From Candidatus Gastranaerophilales bacterium (GTDB lineage: Bacteria; Cyanobacteriota; Vampirovibrionia; Gastranaerophilales; UBA9971): DNA of 33,887 nucleotides. The notes beneath the pieces are model-generated. The model worked only from the letters and a program-made list of their open reading frames with translations, did no database searches and was not told where the DNA came from. Position numbers and translations under genes: made by a program. Positions 23,011 to 31,453 of this stretch are shown one piece after another (position 1 is the stretch's first letter; each line of letters begins with the position of its first letter). Location: positions 1 through 33,887 of the forward strand of contig JANQEP010000079.1 of NCBI GenBank assembly GCA_028278305.1, written 5' to 3'.

Positions 23011-23749
23011 TTACAACTCTTTTTTCTTCGGTATTAATCAGATAGCCTGTTTTTTCTATATCTGAATAAAACATTTTAACTGTATCTATTGATAATTGTT
23101 CTAAATCATAACCAATCAGGTTTGTTTTTGCCAGCAGGTTATCAGTAACCGTAATTATATGACAGCCAGCTTTTTCTGCCTCAACTATATTATGAACTTC
23201 TCTAACACTGGCCCAGAGTAATTCAATATTTTGTTTTGATTTGATAATTTCCAGGGATTCTTTAACGTCAGAAACGTAATTCCTGCCTGTATCAGCTATC
23301 CTACCCACAAATAACGATATTATTGCCGGCGTGTGCTCAGAAATAGCATCAAATGCTTCCTGGACCTGTTGTAGCGTTAAAACTGCTGTTACGTTAATTT
23401 TCACTCCCCTGGCAGAAAGATTCCTGATTACTTCTGCATATGATTCACCTTTTGTGCTGATTATAGGGATTTTAACGTAAATATTCTCCCCAAGATTTGA
23501 TAACCATAATGCTTCCTGTTCCATTTTTTTCGGTTCATCAGATGTAACCTCAAATGAAAATGGCAGGTCTTTTATTTTATTGGCAATTTTTTTTGCAAAA
23601 GTTTCATAACATGCTACTCCGGCTTTTTTCATCAAGGTCGGATTGGTCGTAAAGCCTTTTATAAAACCTTCGTTATAAAGTTTTATAATCTGTTCATAGT
23701 CAGCGCCATCCGCAAATATTTTAGTTTTAAACTCATTTAAATTCTTCAT
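23003..23749 (-). CDS. Transaldolase-like aldolase
   Basis: TIM-barrel protein of the transaldolase/fructose-6-phosphate aldolase family. GFTTNPTLMKKAG (residues ~32-44) is the conserved N-terminal block. The Schiff-base Lys is expected in NIYVKIPI (K93). VNVTAVLTL-like and ISLFVGRIADTGRN segments follow as usual. Length of 248 residues is between short FSA-type (about 220) and classical transaldolases. Its start overlaps the GmhB-like gene as ATGA. Next to a GmhA-like isomerase it may supply sedoheptulose 7-phosphate, the heptose precursor; that link is inferred from position. It could also act on another ketose phosphate. Confidence 0.85.
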   Translation of the reverse strand: MKNLNEFKTKIFADGADYEQIIKLYNEGFIKGFTTNPTLMKKAGVACYETFAKKIANKIKDLPFSFEVTSDEPKKMEQEALWLSNLGENIYVKIPIISTKGESYAEVIRNLSARGVKINVTAVLTLQQVQEAFDAISEHTPAIISLFVGRIADTGRNYVSDVKESLEIIKSKQNIELLWASVREVHNIVEAEKAGCHIITVTDNLLAKTNLIGYDLEQLSIDTVKMFYSDIEKTGYLINTEEKRVVNV

Positions 23750-24312
23750 TTGTTTTCCAGCTTCCCTATTAAGTTAACGGCTTCTTCCAGGTTCTCTGTA
23801 TTAAAGTCGGCATTTAAAGGATTCTTTCTTTTATTACCAGACTCAGGATAATTTATCAATATTGTTTTAAGACCGGATTTTTTACCGCATAAAATATCTG
23901 TATCCTGGTCACCTATAAGCCATGAGTCTTGAAGGTTTATATTATATTTTTTTTCTGCCTGCTTTATAAAGAAATTATTGGGTTTGCGGCATTCACAAGG
24001 GTCTTTGGCAGGATGGTGGTAACAATAAAAATAGTCAGTAAATTTTACATTAGCCTTTTGCATTAAAGCTTCAAATTTATCTTTAATTTTCGTAATATTT
24101 TCCATTGTTGCTTTTCCAAGAACAGAATCCGGCTGGTTTGATATTAAAAAAAAGTCAAAGCCCATTTCTTGCAATTTTTGCAGGCATTTTATCGTGTAAG
24201 AAAAAAGGGTAAAGTCCTCAGGGACATGTGGAGCTTCAAAATTATTGGTTTCAGTATTTAAAACAAGAGGATTTAATACGCCGTCCCTATCAAAGAAAAT
24301 TGCCCGGTTCAT
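23746..24312 (-). CDS. gmhB: GmhB-like D,D-heptose bisphosphate phosphatase
   Basis: HAD-superfamily phosphatase of the HisB-N/GmhB group, removing the 7-phosphate from glycero-manno-heptose 1,7-bisphosphate. FFDRDGVLN (residues ~6-14) holds the nucleophile and acid/base Asp pair, ISNQPDS is motif II, and SWLIGDQDTDILCGKKSG the metal-binding motif. The Cys/His-rich loop CYHHPAKDPCECRKP is the zinc site typical of GmhB. The listed ORF starts at 24333, but the ATG at 24312 overlaps the GmhA stop as ATGA and begins the fold directly, so 188 residues are chosen. It is coupled to genes on both sides. Histidinol-phosphate phosphatase is an unlikely alternative here. Confidence 0.85.
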   Translation of the reverse strand: MNRAIFFDRDGVLNPLVLNTETNNFEAPHVPEDFTLFSYTIKCLQKLQEMGFDFFLISNQPDSVLGKATMENITKIKDKFEALMQKANVKFTDYFYCYHHPAKDPCECRKPNNFFIKQAEKKYNINLQDSWLIGDQDTDILCGKKSGLKTILINYPESGNKRKNPLNADFNTENLEEAVNLIGKLENK

Positions 24313-24911
24313 CTTGTAACGACCTCTTCCCATTTTGTTTTACAGGCTTTTAATTCAGGGTGGGAAACCAGTAAATGCCATACTACAGCCTGAAAAGACT
24401 CGGTTAACGGGGTAATTGTATCATCAGAAATATAAGGAATCTTAATGCAGGCATCAGCGACTTCTGCTGTATAGCCCCCCTTATACCCCACTATACCGAC
24501 TGATTTTGTATTTCGGCTTTTGGCAAACTCCAGTGCTTTTATAATATTGACACTTATATTATTTTCCTTATCACCGCCACCAACAGAAAAAACTAATACG
24601 CAATCCTTTTCATTAAGGTTGCTTGTTTCTAAATATGATTTAAATACACCATCCCAGCCTTCATCATTTATTCTCGCAGAAAGTTCCGAGACATTGTCAG
24701 TCGGGGCATAAGTCTCAATACCGTTAATTTTCCTGAAGTCATTAACTGCATGAGACGCGTTAGCAGCGCTTCCTCCAACTCCAAGAATAAAAAGCCTTCC
24801 CTTTGTGTTTTTTAATTCTTTTAAAATCCTTACAGCTTTTTCTATTTCATTTATATTCAGCTGGTTTACAACTTTTATAACTCCATCTAAATAAAAATCA
24901 ATAAATTCCAC
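24309..24911 (-). CDS. gmhA: GmhA-like sedoheptulose 7-phosphate isomerase
   Basis: SIS-domain isomerase predicted to convert sedoheptulose 7-phosphate to glycero-manno-heptose 7-phosphate. ILGVGGSAANASHAVNDF is the phosphate-binding block with the conserved His. VFSVGGGDKENN replaces the usual S-x-S-G-N-S loop. SFQAVVWHLL near the end keeps the metal His. GmhA enzymes normally have Gln where this protein appears to have Glu, a plausible variant. The listed TTG start (24923) lies before the ribosome site. GGAGG five bases ahead of the GTG at 24911 shows that GTG is the start, giving 200 residues. It heads a four-gene coupled operon behind a recognisable promoter. The kinase/nucleotidyltransferase step is not in the window. 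Confidence 0.83.
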   Translation of the reverse strand: MEFIDFYLDGVIKVVNQLNINEIEKAVRILKELKNTKGRLFILGVGGSAANASHAVNDFRKINGIETYAPTDNVSELSARINDEGWDGVFKSYLETSNLNEKDCVLVFSVGGGDKENNISVNIIKALEFAKSRNTKSVGIVGYKGGYTAEVADACIKIPYISDDTITPLTESFQAVVWHLLVSHPELKACKTKWEEVVTR

Positions 24912-24940
24912 TTTAACCTCCAATGTTTGAAATCCTTTAA

Positions 24941-24969
24941 ATTTTATGCTAAAAAAGTCGAAAGAACAA
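24941..24969 (-). promoter_or_regulatory. Promoter of the heptose operon
   Basis: On the minus strand TTGTTC and TAAAAT are separated by exactly 17 bases. The -10 box lies about 30 bases before the GTG at 24911, leaving room for the GGAGG site. On the opposite strand TTGAAA and TAAAAA, also 17 bases apart (24927-24955), could drive the divergent gene, so two promoters may overlap. Confidence 0.55.
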
Positions 24970-24985
24970 GGATTTTGTCTGATAT

Positions 24986-26188
24986 ATGAAAAAATTTTTA
25001 AGAAATTTATCTCATAAAAAAAATTTAATAATAAGAAAAATAAAAAATCAGAATAAAAGTGAGATAGTGCTTATATCAGATGTATTCCATCCCAGGGTAG
25101 TGAAAATTGCTTATGCTTTAAGAAAAAAAAATTACAGGGTCATCCTTTTATGCAAGAATACACCAAATAATGAGGGCGTAAAAAAATTAATAAATTATTT
25201 TGACGAGGTTAATTATTACAATACTCCTCAAGAAGCATTAGTATTAGCGATAAAATATAAGCCGCTGGTTTATCACATTTTTTCCTGTTATACGTATGAC
25301 ACGCCTGAGTTTTTAATAAAAAGCAACATTGGCAAAATAGTTTTTGATAATTATGACGGGTTGCAAGGCTTTATAAAGTCCGAGACGATTAAAAGCAATG
25401 ACTGGATGCGAGGACAGGAAGTTAAAGAGCAATTTTGCCTTGAAAATGCTGACGGGTTATGTTGTAGAAGTCTGGAAACCCAGTATCAAAAAAGGAAATT
25501 TGGATATAAGTATAAAGGCGAAAGAATATTATTTTTGGACTATTGCTGGAATAATTCTACGCAGGGAAATAAAGCATCTGAGCTGACGAATCTTGAAGAA
25601 ATGCACATTGTGTACATTGGGGGAATGGCAGTAGAAAAAGAACAACCTGATTCTCCTTTGTCTTACCATTTATGGCTTGCGGAGGCGCTTGCTTCCCAAA
25701 AAATTCATTACCATATTTATCCTTCGTATAATTTAAGTGAAAAAGGCTTTAACGATAAATTCAGTGATTATATTGAACTGGAAAAGAAAACCCCTTATTT
25801 TCATCTGCATAAAAAACGTGATTATATTGAACTGCTTAATAAAATAACGCAATATAGTTACGGAATTATAATTTCCAGCAGGAAAGTCCACCCGATTGAA
25901 GGTGCAGGCCACACTATAGAAAAACATGATTATGCCATGGGTAATAAATTTTTTGATTACATAGATGCTGAACTCCCAATAATAATATCCAGCGGAAAAT
26001 TTATTAACTGGCTTTTTAAGCGTCAGGGAGTTTCTGTTAACATTACAGAAGAATCATTAACCAATAAACTTGACCCTTTAAAAGAAAAATTACCGGAACT
26101 TGCTGAAAATATCAGAGAATGTAAAAAATATTTTTGTATAACAGAAAACATACCGAGATTAATCAAATTTTATGAGGCAATTCAATGA
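24986..26188 (+). CDS. GT-B-like glycosyltransferase, uncertain family
   Basis: The protein looks like a GT-B glycosyltransferase without a clear family. HPRVVKIAYALRKKNYRVILLC is the N-terminal Rossmann start. HIVYIGGMAVEKEQPDSP opens the second domain. GAGHTIEKHDYAMGNKFFDYIDAELPIIIS resembles the donor-site loop seen in GT4 enzymes, where the Lys/Phe/Tyr run precedes an invariant acidic residue. The N-terminal ~25 residues are very basic. Length is 400 residues. No ribosome site is apparent. It is the first gene of the long plus-strand run that ends the window and overlaps the next gene by 4 bp (ATGA), so it is part of that operon. Confidence 0.6.
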   Translation: MKKFLRNLSHKKNLIIRKIKNQNKSEIVLISDVFHPRVVKIAYALRKKNYRVILLCKNTPNNEGVKKLINYFDEVNYYNTPQEALVLAIKYKPLVYHIFSCYTYDTPEFLIKSNIGKIVFDNYDGLQGFIKSETIKSNDWMRGQEVKEQFCLENADGLCCRSLETQYQKRKFGYKYKGERILFLDYCWNNSTQGNKASELTNLEEMHIVYIGGMAVEKEQPDSPLSYHLWLAEALASQKIHYHIYPSYNLSEKGFNDKFSDYIELEKKTPYFHLHKKRDYIELLNKITQYSYGIIISSRKVHPIEGAGHTIEKHDYAMGNKFFDYIDAELPIIISSGKFINWLFKRQGVSVNITEESLTNKLDPLKEKLPELAENIRECKKYFCITENIPRLIKFYEAIQ

Positions 26189-27222
26189 GTATAAATACAT
26201 TGAACCTTGATAGTTGCTTTGAAGAATATATTAAATTATATGAACAATTTAAAATGAAAGATGTATACTATGACCCTTATTACCTAAAAGCAGTGCAAAA
26301 TGCGGAAAATTCCCTTATAGAAATATTTATTTATGAAGAAAATGGTGTAAAATGCTTAGTCCCCTATGTAAAAAGAAGAATAAACGATTTATCAATATTC
26401 AAGAATATAAAAGAAGAATTTTGGGATATATCAACCCCGCATGAGTACTCTGGAATAATTACAAACTCTCCTGATGCCAATAACTTTTATTCCTGTTTGG
26501 GAGAGTATTGTCAAAATAATAATATAATTTTTGAGTTTTCCAGATTTAACCCTTTTTTAAAAAATGAGAAATTTATAGAAAACTCTGGCTATAATTTAAT
26601 CAAATGCGCAGATAACATATATATTGGTCTAACAGATAACTTTGAAGATATTTATAAGTCTTTTCACAGGTCTGTCAGAAAAAATATTAAGCGAGCTGTT
26701 AATTCCAACCTGAAATTTCTTGAAGCAGAACCAACTGATGAAAACATAAAAATCTTTATTGAAATATATTCTGAATCAATGGACAGGCTTTGTGCTAAAA
26801 AATATTTTTATTTTAATAATGAATATTTTCAAAAATTATTAAAAGAATGCAGTCAAGCCAGGTTATTTTTTATTAAAGATAAAAATGAAATTATTGCAGC
26901 GTCAATACTTCTTCACCATGAAAACAGGGCACATCATCATTTAACCGGTTATAAAACAATTGCGCTTGATAAAAGACCTAATGATTTTATGATATATTCA
27001 CTAATACAATGGTGCCAGAACAGTAATATAGAAAAGCTTCATCTGGGGGGCGGGTCAGAACCAATAAGAGCGTTCAAAAGCAAGTTTTCACAGATGAAGA
27101 TTCCTTATTATATAGGCTATAAAATACATAATAAAGAAATCTATGACTATCTGTGTTCCGTCTGGAAAAACCATAATCCTGACAGGCAAGATATAACTTA
27201 TTACCCTCCCTATAGGTACTAA
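26185..27222 (+). CDS. FemAB/GNAT-like acyltransferase
   Basis: GNAT-fold protein of the FemAB-like (Acetyltransf_6) type. FHRSVRKNIKRAVNSNLKF near residue 165 is the basic block typical of this group. ARLFFIKDKNEIIAASILL, HHHLTGYKT and FMIYSLIQWC follow, then LHLGGGSEPIRAFKSKFS, the usual G-G-x(n)-F-K-x-x-F ending. Members transfer amino acids from tRNA, or acyl groups, onto amine acceptors. It overlaps the GT-B-like gene by four bases and ends one base before the DegT aminotransferase gene. An N-acylation of the amino sugar made by that enzyme is therefore the obvious idea; acyl donor and acceptor are unknown. Confidence 0.78.
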   Translation: MSINTLNLDSCFEEYIKLYEQFKMKDVYYDPYYLKAVQNAENSLIEIFIYEENGVKCLVPYVKRRINDLSIFKNIKEEFWDISTPHEYSGIITNSPDANNFYSCLGEYCQNNNIIFEFSRFNPFLKNEKFIENSGYNLIKCADNIYIGLTDNFEDIYKSFHRSVRKNIKRAVNSNLKFLEAEPTDENIKIFIEIYSESMDRLCAKKYFYFNNEYFQKLLKECSQARLFFIKDKNEIIAASILLHHENRAHHHLTGYKTIALDKRPNDFMIYSLIQWCQNSNIEKLHLGGGSEPIRAFKSKFSQMKIPYYIGYKIHNKEIYDYLCSVWKNHNPDRQDITYYPPYRY

Positions 27223-27223
27223 A

Positions 27224-28240
27224 ATGCAAATAATTCAGCACACAAAGCCATATATTGATGATGATGAAATAAATGCAGTTATAAACCTGCTAAAAACCAG
27301 GCTTGTAAATGACGGAACTGCAGGAACTGAAGTTGTTAACAAAATTGCCGATAAAACAGGCTGCCAGGGTGGAGTTGCCGTATCTACAGGGACATTAGGT
27401 ATTCATCTTGCGTTAAAAGCTCTTGGTGTAAAAAAAGAAAATGACGAGGTTATAATTCCTGATTACGCATGCAGGTGTCTGTATGACGCAGTGGTTACAG
27501 CAGGAGGAAAACCTGTTTGTTGTGATATCAATCTTAATGACTATAGTTTAGATAATAAATATGCTGAATCGCTAATAACAAAAAATACCCGGGCAATTAT
27601 TCTGCCGCATATGTGGGGCTGCCCGGCTGATATCGATGAATTTTTAAAACTTGATGTGCCGGTAATAGAAGATTGTGCTCATACCCTGGGAGTTTTGTAT
27701 AAAGGCCAACAAGTAGGGAGCTTTGGAGATTACTCTGTTTTCAGTTTTGAAGGCAGTAAATTTATTGTTGGCGGTGAAGGCGGGTGTGTTTTATCAAGAT
27801 ATAAAGAAAACATTAAGCTGATTCAGGAGCTTAAAGCAAGTTTTCACTACAGGTTGAGCGATATAATTTCTTCGATAGTTCTTGTCCAGCTGGATAAACT
27901 TAATAAAATTATTGAAAAAAGAAGATATCTTGCCGGTATATATAATAAGGGACTGGAGGACTTTGAAAAAGCAGGTAAAGTCAAATTACCTGAGACCTTT
28001 GAAGAAAGAGAATCCGTTTTTTACAGGTTTGTTGTAAAGCTAGATTGTGAGTCAGAAAATATTATTGAAAAGGCAAATTTGAATAATATATATATAAGAA
28101 ACCCCTTATCGTCAGGACCTTTCACTGGAAAACAAAACTCGAATGAGCTTTTTAAAAAGGCGATTTCACTGCCTATATACCCTGATTTGCAAGCAGCAGA
28201 AGCTGAAAGAGTTGTAGAGTTTCTACATAAATACTTATAG
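27224..28240 (+). CDS. DegT/DnrJ/EryC1/StrS aminotransferase (copy 1)
   Basis: PLP-dependent sugar aminotransferase acting on a keto nucleotide sugar. VAVSTGTLGIHLALKALGV is the phosphate-binding start. PVIEDCAHTLG holds the Asp that contacts the pyridine nitrogen (D150). SVFSFEGSKFIVGGEGG carries the Schiff-base Lys (K179). Most relatives have F-S-F-x-x-x-K-x-I/L-x-x-G-x-G-G, which this fits closely. Length of 338 residues is slightly short but complete. It lies between the FemAB-like protein and a B12 radical SAM protein. Product position (3- or 4-amino) cannot be told. A second, more canonical copy runs off the window end. Confidence 0.9.
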   Translation: MQIIQHTKPYIDDDEINAVINLLKTRLVNDGTAGTEVVNKIADKTGCQGGVAVSTGTLGIHLALKALGVKKENDEVIIPDYACRCLYDAVVTAGGKPVCCDINLNDYSLDNKYAESLITKNTRAIILPHMWGCPADIDEFLKLDVPVIEDCAHTLGVLYKGQQVGSFGDYSVFSFEGSKFIVGGEGGCVLSRYKENIKLIQELKASFHYRLSDIISSIVLVQLDKLNKIIEKRRYLAGIYNKGLEDFEKAGKVKLPETFEERESVFYRFVVKLDCESENIIEKANLNNIYIRNPLSSGPFTGKQNSNELFKKAISLPIYPDLQAAEAERVVEFLHKYL

Positions 28241-28247
28241 GAGTTGA

Positions 28248-29681
28248 GTGGATTTGAAAAAATTTGTATTTATCTTGCCGAACAGTAGGTGGTTTGACTC
28301 TGCTAAATGGGAATTATATCCATATAACGTATGTCTTCTGGCTGCAATAATAAAAGATGAATATGAGGTTAAAATTATTGATGCAAACGCCAAAAATTTA
28401 TCTCTAAAACAAACAGTTCAAAAGGCTTTGGAATTTTCACCCAATTATATTGCATTATCCTGTCTTGCTGTAGAGTATTCAAAACATGCTCATGAGCTTG
28501 CAAAATCATTAAAAGAATCAATGCCAAATACCCCGGTTATTTTAGGAGGGGTTTACGGTACTTTATTGCCTGAGCATGCAATAGAGGATAAGAATTTTGA
28601 TTATCTTGTTCTGGGAGAAGGCGAAATTCGTCTTAAACAACTGTTAAAGCATATTGAGAATAAAACCTTGCCTGAAGATTTGGACGGAATTGCCTATCGA
28701 AAAGGTGATGAAGTAATTATTAAACCTCAAGAAACTTATGTTGAAGACCTTGATAACCTCCCGTACCCTGATTATAACCTTGTTGATTTTGACGATTATT
28801 GCCGGGTTAATGAAAAATTTAGCTATGCTGATACCAGGGACGCTCTTCCGGTAGCAAAAATGTATACTTCCAGGGGATGCCCTGCCGGCTGTAACTTCTG
28901 TGCTGTAGAGCATATTGCGGGGAAGAGATTCAGGAAAAGGTCTGTTGAAAGCATTCTGGATGAAATAGAATTTATGATTCAGAAATATAAGGTAAAAGAA
29001 ATTTTATTTTATGATGATAATCTTATTTTTGATATTAAAAGAGCAAAAGAACTCTGCAAGGGCATAATAAAAAGACAATTCAATATAAAATTCAAATGTC
29101 CTAATATAGCTGTTTACTGTTTAGATAATGAACTAATGGATTTAATGAAAGAAGCCGGGTTTACAATGCTTGTTTTTGCCATAGAGTCCGCTAATGACAG
29201 AATTTTGAAATATGTGATGGGCAAACCCTTAAGTATAGAGGGAGTAAAAGAAAAAGTGGAATACGCTAAAAAACTTGGGTTCAGATGTGCTGCTTTATTT
29301 GTTATCGGCAGTCCCGGAGAAACCTGGCAGGAAATAAGAAACTCTTTTGCTTTTGCAGAAAAGCTTGATGTATATTGTCATTTTTCTATTGCAACGCCGC
29401 TCCCAAAAACAAGGTTATATAACGATGCGGTAAAAGAGAATTTGCTTATTGACGGTTTCTCATTTTTCTCTGGATCAGGGTGCTCAAAAGGCTGGATAGA
29501 AACAGATGAATTTACTGCTTTTGACCTTGAAGTTTTAAGAGCATATGATTGGGAGAGAATTAATTTTTCTACCCCGGAAAAAATGAAAAATGCTGTGGAA
29601 TTTTTTAAGCTACCGGAAAAGGAGATTCTTGAGTGGTCAAAAGGTGCAACAGAAAGTGTAAGAAAAAGGTTTTACAAGTAA
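28248..29681 (+). CDS. B12-binding-domain radical SAM protein
   Basis: Two-domain enzyme: an N-terminal cobalamin-binding-like domain (about residues 1-140, with IIDANAKNLSL, ALSCLAVEYSKHAHELA, PVILGGVYGTLLPEH and LVLGEGEIRL) followed by a radical SAM core. The core has the cluster motif CPAGCNFC (Cys 211, 215 and 218) and YDDNLIFD after it. I see no D-x-H-x-x-G motif, so cobalamin binding would be of the His-off type. Members perform C- or P-methylations and other radical reactions. The start is a GTG behind AGGAG. Position between an aminotransferase and a second radical SAM protein suggests sugar modification such as C-methylation, which is only an inference. Confidence 0.85.
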   Translation: MDLKKFVFILPNSRWFDSAKWELYPYNVCLLAAIIKDEYEVKIIDANAKNLSLKQTVQKALEFSPNYIALSCLAVEYSKHAHELAKSLKESMPNTPVILGGVYGTLLPEHAIEDKNFDYLVLGEGEIRLKQLLKHIENKTLPEDLDGIAYRKGDEVIIKPQETYVEDLDNLPYPDYNLVDFDDYCRVNEKFSYADTRDALPVAKMYTSRGCPAGCNFCAVEHIAGKRFRKRSVESILDEIEFMIQKYKVKEILFYDDNLIFDIKRAKELCKGIIKRQFNIKFKCPNIAVYCLDNELMDLMKEAGFTMLVFAIESANDRILKYVMGKPLSIEGVKEKVEYAKKLGFRCAALFVIGSPGETWQEIRNSFAFAEKLDVYCHFSIATPLPKTRLYNDAVKENLLIDGFSFFSGSGCSKGWIETDEFTAFDLEVLRAYDWERINFSTPEKMKNAVEFFKLPEKEILEWSKGATESVRKRFYK

Positions 29682-29693
29682 AAGGTTTATAAA

Positions 29694-30770
29694 ATGAAAA
29701 TTCAAAGACTCGGTTTTGAAAAAGTTTTTTACCAGATTGATCAATTATATGATTTTTATAAAAAAGAGGATAACTATCCTGTCCACATTACAGTCGGCTT
29801 AACGTCTTTTTGTAACCATAAATGTGTGTTTTGTTATGGAGATTATGAAACTTCAGACCCTCGCAAAAATATTTCAATTGATGCTGACAGGCTGCTGGAA
29901 ATCTTAAAAGAAATGCATGAATGCGGTTTAAAGTCGATTTCACTGGTTGGCACCGGTGAACCGTTAATATATAAAGATTTTATAAAAATAATTCAGGGAA
30001 TAAAAAAAATAGGCCTTGACCTTGCAATCTACACTAATGGCGCCAGGTTACAGGAAGATATTCAGGATGCGGTCCTTGAATGCTGCACCTGGTTCAGGAT
30101 AAGCTGTAATGCTGCTGATACTGAAATGCATAATAAAGTTCACCAGGTTAAAGATGAATTTGAAATGATTGTGGAAAATGTACAAAAAGCAGTAGAAAAA
30201 AGAAACGCATTGAAAAAGAAATTCCCGACAGTTGGAGTCCAGTTTGTTGGTTACGAGGAAAACTACCATCAAATTTACGATGCTGCAAAATTATGGAAAG
30301 AAGCAGGCGTAGATTATTTTGCAATTAAACCTATGTATAAACAGGAAAAAAATAAATATATTCCCCCGATGCTGGAGGATTATGACAAAGCTGAAAAACT
30401 AATGACCAGGGCATTAGAGCTTGAAGACGAAAAATTTAAAGTATACGCAAAATTCGAACAATTTAAGGAAGTAATTGAGCAAGATCCTAAAAGGGAATAC
30501 GGAAAATGTTATGGTCATGCATTTTCTACAGCATTGTTAGCAGATGGAAATTTTTATCTCTGTGGAAATTTACACAGCGAAGAAAGATACTCATTTGGAA
30601 GTATTTATGATAGAGGTTTTAAGGATATCTGGTATAGCGAAAAAAGAAAAAAAGTAATTAAAAATATTAATTTTGCTAAATGCCCTGTAAGATGCAGATG
30701 TCACCCTTTGAACTTGATTTTATGGGATTTAAAACATCCTGATCCTAATATTCACCCCAATTTTCTTTAA
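29694..30770 (+). CDS. Radical SAM/SPASM protein (copy B)
   Basis: Paralogue of the protein at 21940-23010. The cluster motif CNHKCVFC has Cys residues at positions 40, 44 and 47, exactly as in copy A. GTGEPLIYKDF, WFRISCNAAD and FAIKPMYK follow. The C-terminal SPASM-like region (CYGHAFSTALLADGNFYLC, CPVRCRCHPLNLILWDLKHP) has the same Cys spacing and ends with WDLKHP against WELKHP in copy A. Both carry the ASGDVYSC/ADGNFYLC-type strand typical of SPASM enzymes. It sits immediately after the B12 radical SAM gene and before the acyltransferase. Two SPASM proteins on separate operons of one glycan locus is unusual. The substrate is not known. Confidence 0.87.
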   Translation: MKIQRLGFEKVFYQIDQLYDFYKKEDNYPVHITVGLTSFCNHKCVFCYGDYETSDPRKNISIDADRLLEILKEMHECGLKSISLVGTGEPLIYKDFIKIIQGIKKIGLDLAIYTNGARLQEDIQDAVLECCTWFRISCNAADTEMHNKVHQVKDEFEMIVENVQKAVEKRNALKKKFPTVGVQFVGYEENYHQIYDAAKLWKEAGVDYFAIKPMYKQEKNKYIPPMLEDYDKAEKLMTRALELEDEKFKVYAKFEQFKEVIEQDPKREYGKCYGHAFSTALLADGNFYLCGNLHSEERYSFGSIYDRGFKDIWYSEKRKKVIKNINFAKCPVRCRCHPLNLILWDLKHPDPNIHPNFL

Positions 30771-30784
30771 AAAAGGAGAAAAAA

Positions 30785-31441
30785 GTGAAAAACCTTGTTT
30801 TCATTGGTTATTCAAATATCATTCATATAATTTTAGATATCATAAAAGAAAAAAATGAATATTATGATAATTTTTATATAATTGATGACAATCAAGATTT
30901 TTGGACTACTGAAAAAGAAGGTATTAAAGTAATAGGCGGATTTCAAGATATAGAAAGACTTGTGGACGAAAATCAAATAACCCACGCTGCCATTACTATA
31001 AGTGAAAATCATATGAATGTTAGATATGAATATTTTAAGGGATGTTCTGAAAAATTTAATTTAAAGTTTCCTAATTTTATTCATCCTAAAAGTGTAATTT
31101 CATCAACAGTGTCGATACAGAAGGGAATTGTCATATGCGCTGGGGTTGTTATAAATCCTTATTGCGTTTTAGAAGATAATTTGGTTATTTTTACAAGTTC
31201 TTCAATTGATCATCATTCCAGAGTAGGCAATTCAGCAATTATAGGGCCCGGCGTACATACAGGAGGTTTTGTAAATATAAATTCAAAGGCTTTTCTTGGA
31301 GTTGGAAGTGTAATTTTGCCGAGAATAAGCCTGGGAGAGAATTCTTTAATAGGAGCAGGGGCAGTAGTTACAAAAAATGTAGAAAATAATACTGTAGTTG
31401 CAGGAAATCCTGCTAAAATAATAAGAAAATTAAATAATTAA
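30785..31441 (+). CDS. NeuD/PglD-like sugar O/N-acyltransferase
   Basis: Hexapeptide-repeat acyltransferase of the sialic acid O-acetyltransferase NeuD/PglD family. An N-terminal nucleotide-sugar-binding half (NLVFIGYSNIIHIILDII, IIDDNQDFW) is followed by a left-handed beta-helix with repeated I/V-G-x-x-x-x-I/V steps. SSSIDHHSRVGNSAIIGPG contains the catalytic His. The end GAGAVVTKNVENNTVVAGNPAKII is the canonical closing sequence. Members acetylate an amino or hydroxyl group of UDP-sugars. Close to two DegT aminotransferases, an N-acetyltransferase for a 4- or 3-amino sugar is the most plausible role. The GTG start follows AAGGAG. Length of 218 residues is normal. Confidence 0.88.
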   Translation: MKNLVFIGYSNIIHIILDIIKEKNEYYDNFYIIDDNQDFWTTEKEGIKVIGGFQDIERLVDENQITHAAITISENHMNVRYEYFKGCSEKFNLKFPNFIHPKSVISSTVSIQKGIVICAGVVINPYCVLEDNLVIFTSSSIDHHSRVGNSAIIGPGVHTGGFVNINSKAFLGVGSVILPRISLGENSLIGAGAVVTKNVENNTVVAGNPAKIIRKLNN

Positions 31442-31453
31442 AGTGAGGAAAAA

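Noticed and set aside
24912-24923. TTG start of the GmhA-like gene
   Set aside because: The ribosome site GGAGG lies after this TTG and points to the GTG at 24911.
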